A DNA stretch of 64,000 nt from assembly GCF_008245005.1 (NCBI RefSeq), contig NZ_CP043427.1, positions 186,001-250,000 of the forward strand, in the 5' to 3' direction. Positions 27,609 through 39,382 of the stretch are shown in pieces (the stretch's first letter is position 1; the number at the start of each line of letters is the position of its first letter). The notes under the pieces were generated by a model, which saw only the letters and a program-made list of their open reading frames with translations, was not told where the DNA came from and ran no database searches. The position numbers were made by a program, and so were the translations under genes. This DNA is from Campylobacter sputorum subsp. sputorum. Lineage in GTDB: Bacteria; Campylobacterota; Campylobacteria; Campylobacterales; Campylobacteraceae.

Positions 27609-28991
27609 ATGCAAAAAATGTGGTCTGGTAGATTTAGCGAGGCTAGTTCAAAACTATTAGAAGAATTTAATGCATCTATAAATTACGATAAAAATCTTTT
27701 TTTGCAAGACATAAATGGCTCTATAGCACATGCTACAATGCTTGGAAAATGTGGCATTTTAGATAAAAATGATAGCAAAAAAATAGTTGATGGTTTAAAT
27801 GAAGTTCTAAAAGAAATTCAAAATGATAAATTTGTATTTAAAATAGAAGATGAAGATATCCATATGGCTGTTGAAAAAAGATTAAGTGAGATTATAGGAG
27901 CAGATCTTGGTGGAAGACTGCATACTGCAAGAAGTAGAAATGACCAGGTTGCACTTGATTTTAGAATGTTTGTTTTAAATGAGTTTAAAGAAATTTTAAA
28001 TTTACTTTTAAATTTGATTAAAACGCTTCTTAAAAAAGTTAAAGAGCATAAAGATACTATAATGCCTGGATTTACTCATCTTCAACACGCTCAGCCTGTA
28101 TCTTTTGCTTATCATTTACTAGCGTATTGTTTTATGTTTAAAAGAGATATTTATAGATTAAAAGACTCTTTTAAAAGGAATAATTTTAGTCCGCTTGGCT
28201 GTGCTGCACTTGCTGGAACTCCTCATAAAATCGATAGATTTGAAGTTGCAAAAAATCTTGGATTTGATGGCGTTACATCAAATTGTATGGATAGTGTAAG
28301 CGATAGAGATTTTGCACTTGAGTTACTTTTTGATATATCTTTAATATTTACTCACACTTCAAGATTATGCGAAGAGCTTATTTTATGGAGTTCTCAAGAA
28401 TTTATGTTTATAAGTATGAGTGATAAGTTTTCAACAGGAAGCTCTATAATGCCACAGAAAAAAAATCCAGATGTAGCCGAGCTAATACGCGGTAAAACTG
28501 GCAGAGTTTATGGAAATTTAATAGCTCTTCTTACTACCATGAAATCTTTACCCCTTGCTTATAATAAGGACATGCAAGAAGATAAAGAGGGTGTTTTTGA
28601 TAGCGTAAATACTGCTAAAACTAGTTTAATAATACTAAATGAGATGATTGATAGTATGAGTATAAATAGCGAAAATATGCTAAAAGCATGCAAAACAGGA
28701 CATCTTGTCGCTACTGATTTGGCGGATTTTTTAGTTAGGCAGAAAAATATCCCTTTTAGAAAAGCCCATTTTATAACAGGAAAATGTGTTGCCATAGCAG
28801 AGAGTAAAGGTTTGGATTTAAGTGAGCTTAGCTATGAAGAGTTAAGAAGTGTTGATGAAAATATAGATGAAGATGCTATGAGAGTTTTAAATTTAAATAA
28901 CTCAAAAGAAGCTAGAAATAGTGTAGGTGGAACCGCAAATTCAAGCGTTGAAAACCAGATAAAAGAACTTGATGAATTTCTAAATAGTTGA
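27609..28991 (+). CDS. argH: Argininosuccinate lyase
   Basis: Last step of arginine synthesis, splitting argininosuccinate into arginine and fumarate; 460 aa. [18 protein letters not shown] at the start, the catalytic-site region [14 protein letters not shown], and the fumarase/lyase signature [12 protein letters not shown] near residue 280 are intact. Ribosome site AAGGAGC at 27599. A hairpin terminator follows. Confidence 0.97.
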   Translation: MQKMWSGRFSEASSKLLEEFNASINYDKNLFLQDINGSIAHATMLGKCGILDKNDSKKIVDGLNEVLKEIQNDKFVFKIEDEDIHMAVEKRLSEIIGADLGGRLHTARSRNDQVALDFRMFVLNEFKEILNLLLNLIKTLLKKVKEHKDTIMPGFTHLQHAQPVSFAYHLLAYCFMFKRDIYRLKDSFKRNNFSPLGCAALAGTPHKIDRFEVAKNLGFDGVTSNCMDSVSDRDFALELLFDISLIFTHTSRLCEELILWSSQEFMFISMSDKFSTGSSIMPQKKNPDVAELIRGKTGRVYGNLIALLTTMKSLPLAYNKDMQEDKEGVFDSVNTAKTSLIILNEMIDSMSINSENMLKACKTGHLVATDLADFLVRQKNIPFRKAHFITGKCVAIAESKGLDLSELSYEELRSVDENIDEDAMRVLNLNNSKEARNSVGGTANSSVENQIKELDEFLNS

Positions 28992-28999
28992 TTTTAATC

Positions 29000-29020
29000 A
29001 AGATAAAAATTATCTTTTTT
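29000..29020 (+). terminator. Terminator after argH
   Basis: Stem AAGATAA/TTATCTT with a 3-base loop, followed by six T. It begins 9 bases after the argH stop. Confidence 0.75.
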
Positions 29021-29054
29021 AGTTACAATCTTTAAAAATTTAAAAGGATTTTAT

Positions 29055-29381
29055 ATGAAAAAGATATCTTTTGATGTTAGTGATTTTAGTGGCGTTAGCC
29101 CAACACTCCTTTTAGAGACAAACTCATCTAAAGAGATTAGGCTTGCTATGCAAAAAGGCTCATTTATGAAAGAACATAAAGCACCTTTTTGCATAATGGT
29201 TCAAGTTTTAAAAGGTTGTATAGAATTTGGTGTAAATAGCGAAAAAACTACATTAAATCAGTTTGATTTAATATCTCTTGAAGCAAATGTTTCACACGAT
29301 CTTTTTGCAAATGAAGATAGTATAATAAGGCTTAGTTTATCAAAAAACGACAGCATAGATAGAGTTAAAAGTGTTTTGTGA
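29055..29381 (+). CDS. Small cupin-fold protein
   Basis: 108 aa single-domain protein with the cupin layout: MKEHKAPFCIMVQVLKGCIEFGV resembles motif 1 with one retained histidine, and NQFDLISLEANVSHDLFA resembles motif 2 with a histidine. Such small cupins bind metals or small ligands; the substrate is unknown. Strong ribosome site AAAGGA at about 29042. Own transcription unit behind the argH terminator. Confidence 0.8.
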   Translation: MKKISFDVSDFSGVSPTLLLETNSSKEIRLAMQKGSFMKEHKAPFCIMVQVLKGCIEFGVNSEKTTLNQFDLISLEANVSHDLFANEDSIIRLSLSKNDSIDRVKSVL

Positions 29382-29383
29382 TA

Positions 29384-31217
<1,834 letters not shown>

Positions 31218-31235
31218 TTAAACTTTGGAGTTTGT

Positions 31236-32651
31236 ATGAAAAATATTTTAATCATAGCTGATGGAATTTTAGCAAAATCTTTCTTAGAAAGAGCATTTAG
31301 TCTAAAAGAGACAAATGTTAACTTTATTATCATCACATACCGCAATACAACACTGCCAAAAAAACCAAAATCTGAAAATTTTAAATTTCTAAGTTTTGAT
31401 CCAACTAGTTTAGAAAAGCTAAAAAGGGCTTTATTTGATTTAAATTTGGAATTTAGCCATTGTATGATAAATATGAAAAAGCTTTTAGATACAAAAGCGG
31501 TTTATAATAACATAAGACAAATAAATTCTAAAATGGAAGTTTATTTGATAGATTTTTGGGGCTTTGAACACGAAATTGATGATCATCTTACAGTTATTGA
31601 TCCAAGAGAAATTCTAGCATCAAGATTTTTGGATTATTTGCCGGATGTGCCTGTTGTAGCTGATAATATCGGCTTTGGTGAAGGCGAAATAATGTCTGTT
31701 AGGATACCTTATGGAAGTTCATTTGCGTATAGGCGAATAAGCACAATAGCACAAAAAGGCTGGAAAATATGTATGATTTATCGAGGTCAGAGTTATTTTG
31801 TGGTTAATTATACTTCAATGATTTTGCCAAATGATACGCTATTAGTAGTTGGAGATCCAAAGCTTTTAAGACAAGTTTTTAGAAGTATAAAACAAAATTT
31901 AGGTCTTTTCCCTTCGCCTTTTGGAAGCAATATCCTAACTATCATTGATATGAAAAAAATGAGCGAAGATGAGATGCAAAGACTTCTTGAAGATAGTTTG
32001 TATTTTAATAAAAATTTAATAAATAAAAGACTTTATATAAAAGTTATCAATGCAAAACCATCAAAAATATTAGACACATTAAAAACATTTGATGATCTGC
32101 AAGTTAATATCAAATTTGATTATTTTAGTAGCAAAATGGAAAATTTAAAGCAAGATGTATTTAACCATGATATAGGCGTTATCATAACAAATAATAAATT
32201 CTTTGAATCATATAAAAAAGAGTATTTTGAGCTTAGAATCCCGATACTAAAAGTTGGCAAAGTTGGTGCACAAAATTTGCAAAAAGGCGTTATATTGGGA
32301 ACTGGTGAAGAAATAGAATTAAACTCATCTGTTATTTTAGATATTTGTTCTCAGCTAAATTTAGAAATAGAACTTCATCATTATGAGATACAAAAACCAG
32401 ATATAGATAAAGCCCTGATAGAGCATTTTAAAACTCTTTCAAAAATATTTAATAAAAATGTAGAAATAATAAATGATAACTCTGCAAACCCTATACTCAA
32501 GCTAAAACAAAAAGAAAATTTGCTACAATTTGTAAATTTTAGCGATAAAATGTTACAAAATCATTTTATGTCACTATTTTCAAACGATATGGATAGAGTG
32601 TATTTTAAGCTAGAAGACAACTATCAGCTTTTTGTTCCAAATGAGACATAA
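31236..32651 (+). CDS. TrkA-like NAD-binding/RCK regulator (COG3400)
   Basis: 471 aa soluble protein. N-terminal Rossmann-like TrkA-N stretch (KNILIIADGILAKSFLERAF), then a TrkA-C-type segment (IPYGSSFAYRRISTIAQ... YTSMILPNDTLLVVGDPKLL) around 150-215, then a less conserved half. It corresponds to the TrkA-like gene between tgt and aroB in C. jejuni. Probably binds nucleotide and gates an ion channel or transporter encoded elsewhere; the nearby MscS channel is a possible partner, but that is a guess. TATAAT at 31203 and TTGGAG serve it. Confidence 0.8.
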   Translation: MKNILIIADGILAKSFLERAFSLKETNVNFIIITYRNTTLPKKPKSENFKFLSFDPTSLEKLKRALFDLNLEFSHCMINMKKLLDTKAVYNNIRQINSKMEVYLIDFWGFEHEIDDHLTVIDPREILASRFLDYLPDVPVVADNIGFGEGEIMSVRIPYGSSFAYRRISTIAQKGWKICMIYRGQSYFVVNYTSMILPNDTLLVVGDPKLLRQVFRSIKQNLGLFPSPFGSNILTIIDMKKMSEDEMQRLLEDSLYFNKNLINKRLYIKVINAKPSKILDTLKTFDDLQVNIKFDYFSSKMENLKQDVFNHDIGVIITNNKFFESYKKEYFELRIPILKVGKVGAQNLQKGVILGTGEEIELNSSVILDICSQLNLEIELHHYEIQKPDIDKALIEHFKTLSKIFNKNVEIINDNSANPILKLKQKENLLQFVNFSDKMLQNHFMSLFSNDMDRVYFKLEDNYQLFVPNET

Positions 32652-32669
32652 TAAATTTAAAGGTGAAAA

Positions 32670-33710
32670 ATGCAGATAAATGTAAAATTGCAAGATTCAA
32701 AACTAGATTACACAGTTTTTATAGATGAATTAACTGAGCTTAAATTTGATACTAAAGTTTGCGTAATAACAAATCAAAAAGTAGCAGGACTTCATTTAAA
32801 GTCAATTTTAGACATTTTAGTCTGTAAAGAACTTAGCGTGATTTGTGTAAGCGATGGCGAGGAGTATAAAAATTTTGATACTATCAATCATATTTTAGAA
32901 CAGATGTTTTTAGCAAAACTTGATAGAAATAGCATTGTTATAGCTCTTGGAGGCGGAGTTGTTACGGATATGGCCGGATTTGCTGCTGGAATTTATGAAA
33001 GAGGCATTAAATTTATAAACATACCAACTACACTTTTAGCCCAAGTTGATGCTAGTGTTGGCGGTAAAACTGGTATAAATAATAAATTTGGTAAAAATTT
33101 AATAGGCATTTTTAATCAACCTATGGCTGTGTATTGCCAGAGCAAATTTCTTCAAACTTTACCAAAAAGAGAGCTTTATGCGGGATTGGCTGAAGCGATA
33201 AAAATGGCTGTTATGTTGGATAGAGAATTTTTTGAGTTTCTTAAAAATATTGACACATTAAAAAATGAAAATTTAGTCAAAATAATCTCAAAATGCATAG
33301 AATTAAAGGCTAATGTTGTGTCAAAAGATGAGTTTGAAAATGGCATTAGATCTGTTTTAAACTATGGTCATACATTTGGGCATGTTATAGAAAATCAAAC
33401 AAAATACAAAAAATACTTACACGGCGAAGCAGTTTCAATAGGCATGAATATGGCAAATGAACTAGCTTTAAAAATGGGTTTTGTCAGCAAGGAATATATA
33501 GATGAGATTAGAGATGTTTTAGAAAAATTTTCACTGCCAACTACATACAAAGTTGATGATGAAAATGAGTTTTATGAGGCATTTTTCTTGGATAAAAAAA
33601 GTAAAGACTCAAAGATAAAATTTGTTTTGCCAGATGAAGAAAATGGCTTTAGAATTTGCGATGATATCCATAAAGTTATCGTTTGTGATGTTTTGAAAAA
33701 ATTTCAATGA
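32670..33710 (+). CDS. aroB: 3-dehydroquinate synthase
   Basis: Second step of the shikimate pathway, NAD- and metal-dependent; 346 aa. ALGGGVVTDMAGFAAG at about 90-105, PTTLLAQVDASVGGKTGIN, and the metal ligands in NYGHTFGHVIE near 230 and the HGEAVSIGM site are intact. 18 bases after the trkA-like gene and overlapping mscS by 4 bases. Confidence 0.96.
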   Translation: MQINVKLQDSKLDYTVFIDELTELKFDTKVCVITNQKVAGLHLKSILDILVCKELSVICVSDGEEYKNFDTINHILEQMFLAKLDRNSIVIALGGGVVTDMAGFAAGIYERGIKFINIPTTLLAQVDASVGGKTGINNKFGKNLIGIFNQPMAVYCQSKFLQTLPKRELYAGLAEAIKMAVMLDREFFEFLKNIDTLKNENLVKIISKCIELKANVVSKDEFENGIRSVLNYGHTFGHVIENQTKYKKYLHGEAVSIGMNMANELALKMGFVSKEYIDEIRDVLEKFSLPTTYKVDDENEFYEAFFLDKKSKDSKIKFVLPDEENGFRICDDIHKVIVCDVLKKFQ

Positions 33711-35302
33711 AAAAGATATTAATACTTTTTGCGATTTTTTTTATAAGCTTAGCATACTCCGAAACTAACACCACTTTTTATGATAAAAACACTTCTTTAG
33801 AAACCTTAGAAAATTTACAATCCAGTCTAAAAAACATAGATAATAGCTTAAAAGATAATATTTGGTTTATTAGGTATTCAAACTTTAATGCATACCAAAA
33901 GATGAAAGATGAAGCAGAGCTTTTGGCATCTGAAATCAAAAAAAATTCCAAAAATGAAAAGGTTGTAACAGAACTTGAAAAAAATCTGGTTACACTAAAC
34001 AAACAAATGGAGGTTTTTAAAGAATTTGAAAAGTCTCCATTTGTAAATATGACTCAGCCAACGCCGATAGAAGACGGCATTAGCATAAAAAATCCTTTTG
34101 ATATAATATCCGGTTTTTCTGCTATAAAAAGACTTAATTCGCAGCTTGCAGAATATACAAATAAAATGGCAAATCTTCAAATTTTGATATCTAAATTTGA
34201 AGAAAAAAAAGATATTTTACTTCAGATTGAAAATATCGCCCCAAGCAAAGAAATTTCAAATTTGATACAAAAAACAAATTATTATTTAAATGAGTTTAAT
34301 TCAGCAAATGACATAATGTATACAACTTTAAATGTATATGAAAAACAGGTAAATGAAACAATACACTCTATAACAAAAGATATGAAAGAACAGGCTACAA
34401 ACGCCTTTAGTATAGCGATTTTGATTTTTATAATAATTGCTGTATCTTTTTTATTTAAGTACATTGCAAAAAAATATATAGATCAAAATGAGAGAGTTTA
34501 TACTGCAAACAAGATTATAAATTTTATAAATGTTACACTTATTGTCATCATTTTACTTTTTGCCTATATAGAAAATGTTACTTATCTTGTTACTGTTCTT
34601 GGTTTTGCCTCAGCCGGTCTTGCAATTGCAATGAAAGATATGTTTATGTCTTTGCTTGGATGGATAGTTGTAGTTTTTGGCGGGACTTATCATGTGGGAG
34701 ATAGAATAAAAGTTAGAAGAGATGGCGAAAATATAGTTGGAGATATAATCGATATATCACTTCTTAGAATAACAATATACGAAGATATTACTCTTATTAC
34801 TTATAAAGAAACAAGGCGTGCAGGAAGGATAATCTTTGTCCCAAATAACTACATTTTTACAGATCTTATAGCAAACTATACTCACTATGGAATGAAGACT
34901 GTTTGGGATGGCATAGATATAATGATAACTTTTGAATCAAATCATAAAAAAGCAATGTATATTATCAAAAATATAGCTAGAAAATACTCTAAAGGTTATA
35001 CAGATATAGCAAAAAAAGAGATGAATAAATTAAGAAGTCAGTATAGTATAAAAAATCCAAATGTAGAGCCAAGGATTTTTAGTTTTTTTGAGCCTTATGG
35101 TATAAATATAAGCGTGTGGTATATGGCAAATGCTTACACAGTTCTTTCTCTTAGAAGTACCATAAGTTTTGAGATAATTGAAGCTATCAAAATGGAAAGC
35201 GACATAGAGATAACTTATCCAAAACAGACACTTTTTATGAATAAAACAAGCAAAAAAATGCCAGATATCGCAAAACAAATTGGTGAGGAGTTGTTGTATT
35301 GA
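33707..35302 (+). CDS. MscS-family mechanosensitive channel with extended N-terminus
   Basis: 531 aa. Signal peptide 1-18, then about 200 residues of helical periplasmic domain, two or three membrane helices (230-305), and the pore helix and beta domain: GFASAGLAIAMKDMFMSLLG is the MscS TM3 signature, followed by VVVFGGTYHVGDRIKV. It opens under osmotic downshock to release solutes. The long periplasmic domain recalls MscK/YbiO-like members rather than E. coli MscS itself. Overlaps aroB by 4 bases and mtaB by 4. Confidence 0.9.
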   Translation: MKKILILFAIFFISLAYSETNTTFYDKNTSLETLENLQSSLKNIDNSLKDNIWFIRYSNFNAYQKMKDEAELLASEIKKNSKNEKVVTELEKNLVTLNKQMEVFKEFEKSPFVNMTQPTPIEDGISIKNPFDIISGFSAIKRLNSQLAEYTNKMANLQILISKFEEKKDILLQIENIAPSKEISNLIQKTNYYLNEFNSANDIMYTTLNVYEKQVNETIHSITKDMKEQATNAFSIAILIFIIIAVSFLFKYIAKKYIDQNERVYTANKIINFINVTLIVIILLFAYIENVTYLVTVLGFASAGLAIAMKDMFMSLLGWIVVVFGGTYHVGDRIKVRRDGENIVGDIIDISLLRITIYEDITLITYKETRRAGRIIFVPNNYIFTDLIANYTHYGMKTVWDGIDIMITFESNHKKAMYIIKNIARKYSKGYTDIAKKEMNKLRSQYSIKNPNVEPRIFSFFEPYGINISVWYMANAYTVLSLRSTISFEIIEAIKMESDIEITYPKQTLFMNKTSKKMPDIAKQIGEELLY

Positions 35303-36537
35303 GAGTTTATATAAAGACTTTTGGATGCAGGACAAATATTTATGATAGCGAACTTATAAAGCAATACGCGAGTGATGCTGAGATTGTTGAAAACGAAAAA
35401 GACGCTGATATAATCATCGTAAATTCTTGTACTGTTACAAACGGGGCTGATTTTGATTGTAGAAACTATATTCATCATGCAAAAGCACTTGATAAAAAAG
35501 TTATAATGACTGGCTGTGGTGCGATTAGTAGAGGAAAAGAGCTTTATGATAATGGAGATTTGTTTGGTGTTTTTGGAATGTCGCAAAAAAAAGATATAAA
35601 CAAATTTATAAACTCAAAAGCCCCTTTTTATGATATTGGAAATTTGCAAAATGTTGATGAAAATGCTTTAAATTCCTATAATGACAAAACGAAAGCTTTT
35701 ATAAAGATTCAAGAGGGTTGTAACTTTAAATGTAGCTACTGCATAATACCAAGTGTTAGAGGCAAATCAAGAAGTATGAATGAAGAAAGCATTATAAGTG
35801 AAGTTTCATCTCTTATAGATAATGGTTTTAGCGAGTTTGTATTAACTGGCACAAATATAGGAAGCTATGGTAATGATACAAACTCAACTCTTGGCAAACT
35901 TCTTGGCAAACTTGGAAATATAAAAGGTCTAAAGCGTATAAGACTTGGAAGTTTAGAGCCAAGCCAAATAGATGATAGTTTTAAAGAAATTTTAAATGAG
36001 AGTTGGTTAGAGCGGCACCTTCATATAGCCATTCAACATACTAGTCAAAAAATGCTTAATATAATGAGAAGAAGAAATAAATTTAGTAGTGATTTAGAGC
36101 TTTTTACTTGGCTTAATGAGCTAGGGTTTGCTCTTGGAACAGATTTTATAGTCGGACATCCAGGAGAGAGTGAAGAAATTTGGGATGAGGCATTAGAAAA
36201 TTTTAAAAAAATGCCTTTAACACATCTTCATGCTTTTGTCTATTCAAAGCGTGAAAATACGCATTCTGCAACCTTAAATGATAATATAAATGGCACTGTT
36301 TCAAAAGAGCGTTTAAAACTTATTAAAAAAATAACTGAGAATAATTGTGTAGAATTTAGAAATAAACATAAAAAACCGCTTGAGATATTAGTTGAGAGGT
36401 TAAAAGGTGATTATTACGAAGGATATGATCAATATTATATAAAATCTCGTATAAAATCTAATAAAAATTTGGCTAAAAAATGGATAAAGGTTGATGATTA
36501 TGATATCGAAAATGAAGCAAATTATTGCAAATTTTAA
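35299..36537 (+). CDS. mtaB: tRNA t6A37 methylthiotransferase MtaB
   Basis: 412 aa radical-SAM enzyme that makes ms2t6A at position 37. The N-terminal UPF0004 domain has its three cluster cysteines (KTFGCRTN, NSCTVT, MTGCGA); the radical-SAM cluster is GCNFKCSYCIIPSVRGKSRS near 142. The RGKSRS variant and length separate it from MiaB. TTG start chosen because it overlaps the mscS stop (TTGA) with GAGGAG before it. It acts on the t6A product to which the TsaB-like protein in this window contributes. Confidence 0.92.
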   Translation: MRVYIKTFGCRTNIYDSELIKQYASDAEIVENEKDADIIIVNSCTVTNGADFDCRNYIHHAKALDKKVIMTGCGAISRGKELYDNGDLFGVFGMSQKKDINKFINSKAPFYDIGNLQNVDENALNSYNDKTKAFIKIQEGCNFKCSYCIIPSVRGKSRSMNEESIISEVSSLIDNGFSEFVLTGTNIGSYGNDTNSTLGKLLGKLGNIKGLKRIRLGSLEPSQIDDSFKEILNESWLERHLHIAIQHTSQKMLNIMRRRNKFSSDLELFTWLNELGFALGTDFIVGHPGESEEIWDEALENFKKMPLTHLHAFVYSKRENTHSATLNDNINGTVSKERLKLIKKITENNCVEFRNKHKKPLEILVERLKGDYYEGYDQYYIKSRIKSNKNLAKKWIKVDDYDIENEANYCKF

Positions 36538-38179
36538 ATTTACTAAAATTAAAATAGTTGTCATTTTAGCGTTTATTTTAGCTATACTTTTTGGTATTGT
36601 TGTTTTTAGAAATTCGCCAAAAACTATAAGTTTAAATGCTTTTGATGCTTTGGTTGAACAAAATGTTGTATCAAAAGCGTATATAAAAGATGATTTTTTG
36701 ATAGTTATTGTAAATAATCAAGCTTATCAAGTTTTATCTAGTGGAGTGGATTTTAACAAAACTCTACGCAAAATTCCTATAGATCAGGTAAAAAGTAGTG
36801 AATTTTTGGATATATTTTTAAGTATTGTTGTATTTTTTATGCTTTGTATAACAATATTTTTTGTTGTTAGAAAATATAAGCAAAAAACCTCGCAAACTGC
36901 AGTTCTTCAAAAAAATGAAGATATAGAAAATATCATAAACTCATCTTTAACGCCTGTTATTTCAAATGTTAAATTTGAAGATGTTGCTGGAATTGATGAG
37001 ATAAAAAGTGAGCTAACAGAAGTAGTTGATTTTTTAAAAAATCCTTCCAAATATAGACATTTTGGCATAAATTTACCCAAAGGTGTTTTAATGGTGGGTC
37101 CTCCAGGGGTTGGGAAAACGCTTATCGCAAAAGCCGTTGCAGGAGAAGCAAATGTGCCATTTTTTTATCAAAGTGGTTCAAGTTTTGTTCAAATTTATGT
37201 GGGAATGGGTGCAAAAAGAGTTAGAGAGCTTTTTGCGAAAGCTAAATCTTATGCACCTTCTATAATTTTCATTGACGAGATTGATGCAGTTGGTAAGGCA
37301 AGAGGCGGAGGTAGAAATGATGAAAGAGAGGCTACATTAAACCAGCTTTTAACAGAGATGGATGGCTTTGAAGATAGTTCTGGGGTTATAGTTATAGCTG
37401 CTACAAATAAAATAGAAATGATGGATGATGCTCTCCTTCGTTCGGGTAGATTTGATAGGCGTATATTTATACCAATGCCAGATATGCAAAGTAGGGTGGC
37501 TATCTTAAAAACATATCTAAAAAACAAACAAAGTGAAGTTGATATAATGAGTATTGCAAAATCAACAGTCGGATTTAGCGGTGCTGGAATTGCAACACTT
37601 GTTAATGAAGCAGCAATTCATACTATTAGAACTGGCGGTGGACTAATAACAAATGATGATTTTGAAGCTGTACAAAAAAGCGTTTTGTATGGAAAAAGAA
37701 AAACAATAACCTATAGCGATGAAGAAAAAGAAATTTTATCTATTTACCAAGCAGCTAAGGCAATTTGTGCTTTTTGGCTTGATTTTAAATTTGAAAAAAT
37801 ATCTATGCTAGAAGATAAATTTATAAATATAGAAAACTCAATCGAGTCAAAGAAACACTTACTAGGCAAAATAAAAGTTTATCTTGCAGGTATGGCAGCA
37901 CTTAAAATTTATAGAAATGATTTGTATTCAAACTCTAAAAATGATCTTGAAGAGGCAAAACAAATAGCTCATAAAATTGCTTATGAGTATGGAATGTCCC
38001 AAAGTATTTTTCCAAATCAAATAGAAGTTGAAAATATCATAAATGAAGCTTTTAACGAAATAAGTGAATATTTAATGGGTGTAAAAGAGCAGCTTTTATC
38101 GGTAGGTGCTTACATTTATAAAAACGAAAGCATAGATTATCTAGCTTTAAAAGAAATACTTGGTCAAACTTACGAGTAA
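36491..38179 (+). CDS. FtsH-like membrane AAA+ protein lacking the protease motif
   Basis: 562 aa. TM1 at about 20-40, a short periplasmic domain, TM2 at 107-127, then the AAA module: Walker A GPPGVGKT (203-210), Walker [12 protein letters not shown] (258-268), and the second region of homology with ATN and arginine fingers RSGRFDRR. In FtsH the next domain opens with HEAGH; here the aligned spot is QAAKA (420-424), so zinc binding and proteolysis are lost while the helical domain continues to the end. It resembles the FtsH-like gene found after the miaB-type gene in H. pylori. The interval starts at TTG; ATG at 36494 or 36500 (after AAAGG) is more likely. Probably an unfoldase or assembly factor. 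Confidence 0.85.
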   Translation: MMIMISKMKQIIANFKFTKIKIVVILAFILAILFGIVVFRNSPKTISLNAFDALVEQNVVSKAYIKDDFLIVIVNNQAYQVLSSGVDFNKTLRKIPIDQVKSSEFLDIFLSIVVFFMLCITIFFVVRKYKQKTSQTAVLQKNEDIENIINSSLTPVISNVKFEDVAGIDEIKSELTEVVDFLKNPSKYRHFGINLPKGVLMVGPPGVGKTLIAKAVAGEANVPFFYQSGSSFVQIYVGMGAKRVRELFAKAKSYAPSIIFIDEIDAVGKARGGGRNDEREATLNQLLTEMDGFEDSSGVIVIAATNKIEMMDDALLRSGRFDRRIFIPMPDMQSRVAILKTYLKNKQSEVDIMSIAKSTVGFSGAGIATLVNEAAIHTIRTGGGLITNDDFEAVQKSVLYGKRKTITYSDEEKEILSIYQAAKAICAFWLDFKFEKISMLEDKFINIENSIESKKHLLGKIKVYLAGMAALKIYRNDLYSNSKNDLEEAKQIAHKIAYEYGMSQSIFPNQIEVENIINEAFNEISEYLMGVKEQLLSVGAYIYKNESIDYLALKEILGQTYE

Positions 38180-38188
38180 AGGAAGAAA

Positions 38189-38716
38189 ATGATAAAAATA
38201 GGTATTTTAACGATGAGCGATAGGGCAAGTGGTGGTATTTACGAGGATTTATCTGGCAAGGCCATAAAAGATATTTTAAAAGAGTGGATAACTAGCGAGT
38301 TGAAGTTTGATTATAGGGTTATACCAGATGATTTAGAGTGTATAAAAGAAAATTTAATATCTTTAAGTGATGATTTTGGTGCCGATCTTATAGTAACAAC
38401 TGGTGGAACTGGCCCAGCAACAAGAGATGTAACACCTGAGGCAACTGAGGCAGTTTGTGAGAAAATGATGCCGGGATTTGGCGAACTTATGAGAATGGAG
38501 AGTTTAAAATATGTTCCAACTGCTGTTTTATCTCGTCAAACAGCTGGAATAAGAGGTAGTAGTTTTATAATAAATTTACCAGGTAATCCAAAAGCCATAA
38601 AAGAGTGTTTAGAGCCTGTATTTCCTGCTATCCCTTACTGCATAGATTTGATAGGTGGCTCATATATACAAACTGATGAAAATAAGATGAAAGTATTTAG
38701 ACCAAAGAAGAAATAG
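38189..38716 (+). CDS. mogA: Molybdopterin adenylyltransferase
   Basis: 175 aa. Adenylates molybdopterin before molybdenum insertion. The MoaB/Mog fold motif TTGGTGPATRDVTPEA at about 70-85 and LPGNPKAIKECLEPVFPAIPYCIDLIGG are diagnostic. Nine bases after the FtsH-like gene and probably the last gene of that operon. Confidence 0.93.
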   Translation: MIKIGILTMSDRASGGIYEDLSGKAIKDILKEWITSELKFDYRVIPDDLECIKENLISLSDDFGADLIVTTGGTGPATRDVTPEATEAVCEKMMPGFGELMRMESLKYVPTAVLSRQTAGIRGSSFIINLPGNPKAIKECLEPVFPAIPYCIDLIGGSYIQTDENKMKVFRPKKK

Positions 38717-38724
38717 ATTATGAT

Positions 38725-38753
38725 TTTGTGCTAAAATAAAAATTTAGCACAAA
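38725..38753. terminator. Bidirectional terminator after mogA
   Basis: Perfect 11-base stem TTTGTGCTAAA/TTTAGCACAAA with a 7-base loop, between convergent genes and adjacent to both stops. Confidence 0.8.
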
Positions 38754-38755
38754 TA

Positions 38756-39259
38756 TTAATTTTTGTTTGAAAAATCTAAAATAGATTGTAACATTTGTTT
38801 GGAATTTTTACCATTTTGTTTTGCAAAGTCTTTAAAAGATTCATCGTAGCTGTCAAATTTGAAATTATTTTTTGTTACAAAATTTACAAATTCGTTATTA
38901 TTTATGTCTAGAATTTCTAAATTTAGTTTAATGCTCTTTTCCATAGTTTTATTAAACATGACTTTATGTGCAGAAAGCTTAACAATATCTTTTGGTATAA
39001 AAGTATAGCAGGCTAATGTTATAAATATTATCGAAAGCATGACTACTAGTGTGGATTTTTTTGTAAAATATTCATTGAATTGTTTTAAATTTGCTAGTAT
39101 ATGAAATATAGCAATGACTACAAAAGCAAGACCAAGATATTCATGAATTCTTACCATTATAATGTCTTTAATACTAAAAGACATCAAAACACCACTTAGT
39201 GCAACAATTACAAAAACAGAAATAGTAGCTGGAGTAACTAATTTTTGCTTTATCTTCAT
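38756..39259 (-). CDS. DUF4405-type membrane protein (cytochrome b-like)
   Basis: 167 aa from the ATG at 39259, chosen over the longer frame because AAGGAG lies 5 bases upstream. Three hydrophobic helices (about 8-27, 36-57, 69-88) with histidines in helices (RIHEYLG, IFHILANL) as in DUF4405 membrane proteins related to cytochrome b, then a polar extracytoplasmic tail of about 75 residues. May carry haem, but this is not proved by sequence. Upstream is AT-rich with ATCATTTTCAAAAT that vaguely resembles a Fur box. Confidence 0.65.
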   Translation of the reverse strand: MKIKQKLVTPATISVFVIVALSGVLMSFSIKDIIMVRIHEYLGLAFVVIAIFHILANLKQFNEYFTKKSTLVVMLSIIFITLACYTFIPKDIVKLSAHKVMFNKTMEKSIKLNLEILDINNNEFVNFVTKNNFKFDSYDESFKDFAKQNGKNSKQMLQSILDFSNKN

Positions 39260-39382
39260 TTTTCTCCTTAATAATAAATCTTCAAAGTTTATCAAATAAA
39301 ACTTAAAATAATATAATAAAAATCATTTTCAAAATTAAATTTTTTAAAAATTCTATTGCGGAAATTAGAGAATAAAGATTTA

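Noticed and set aside
39313-39340. Fur box before the DUF4405 gene
   Set aside because: Only a loose match in very AT-rich DNA; not enough to call.
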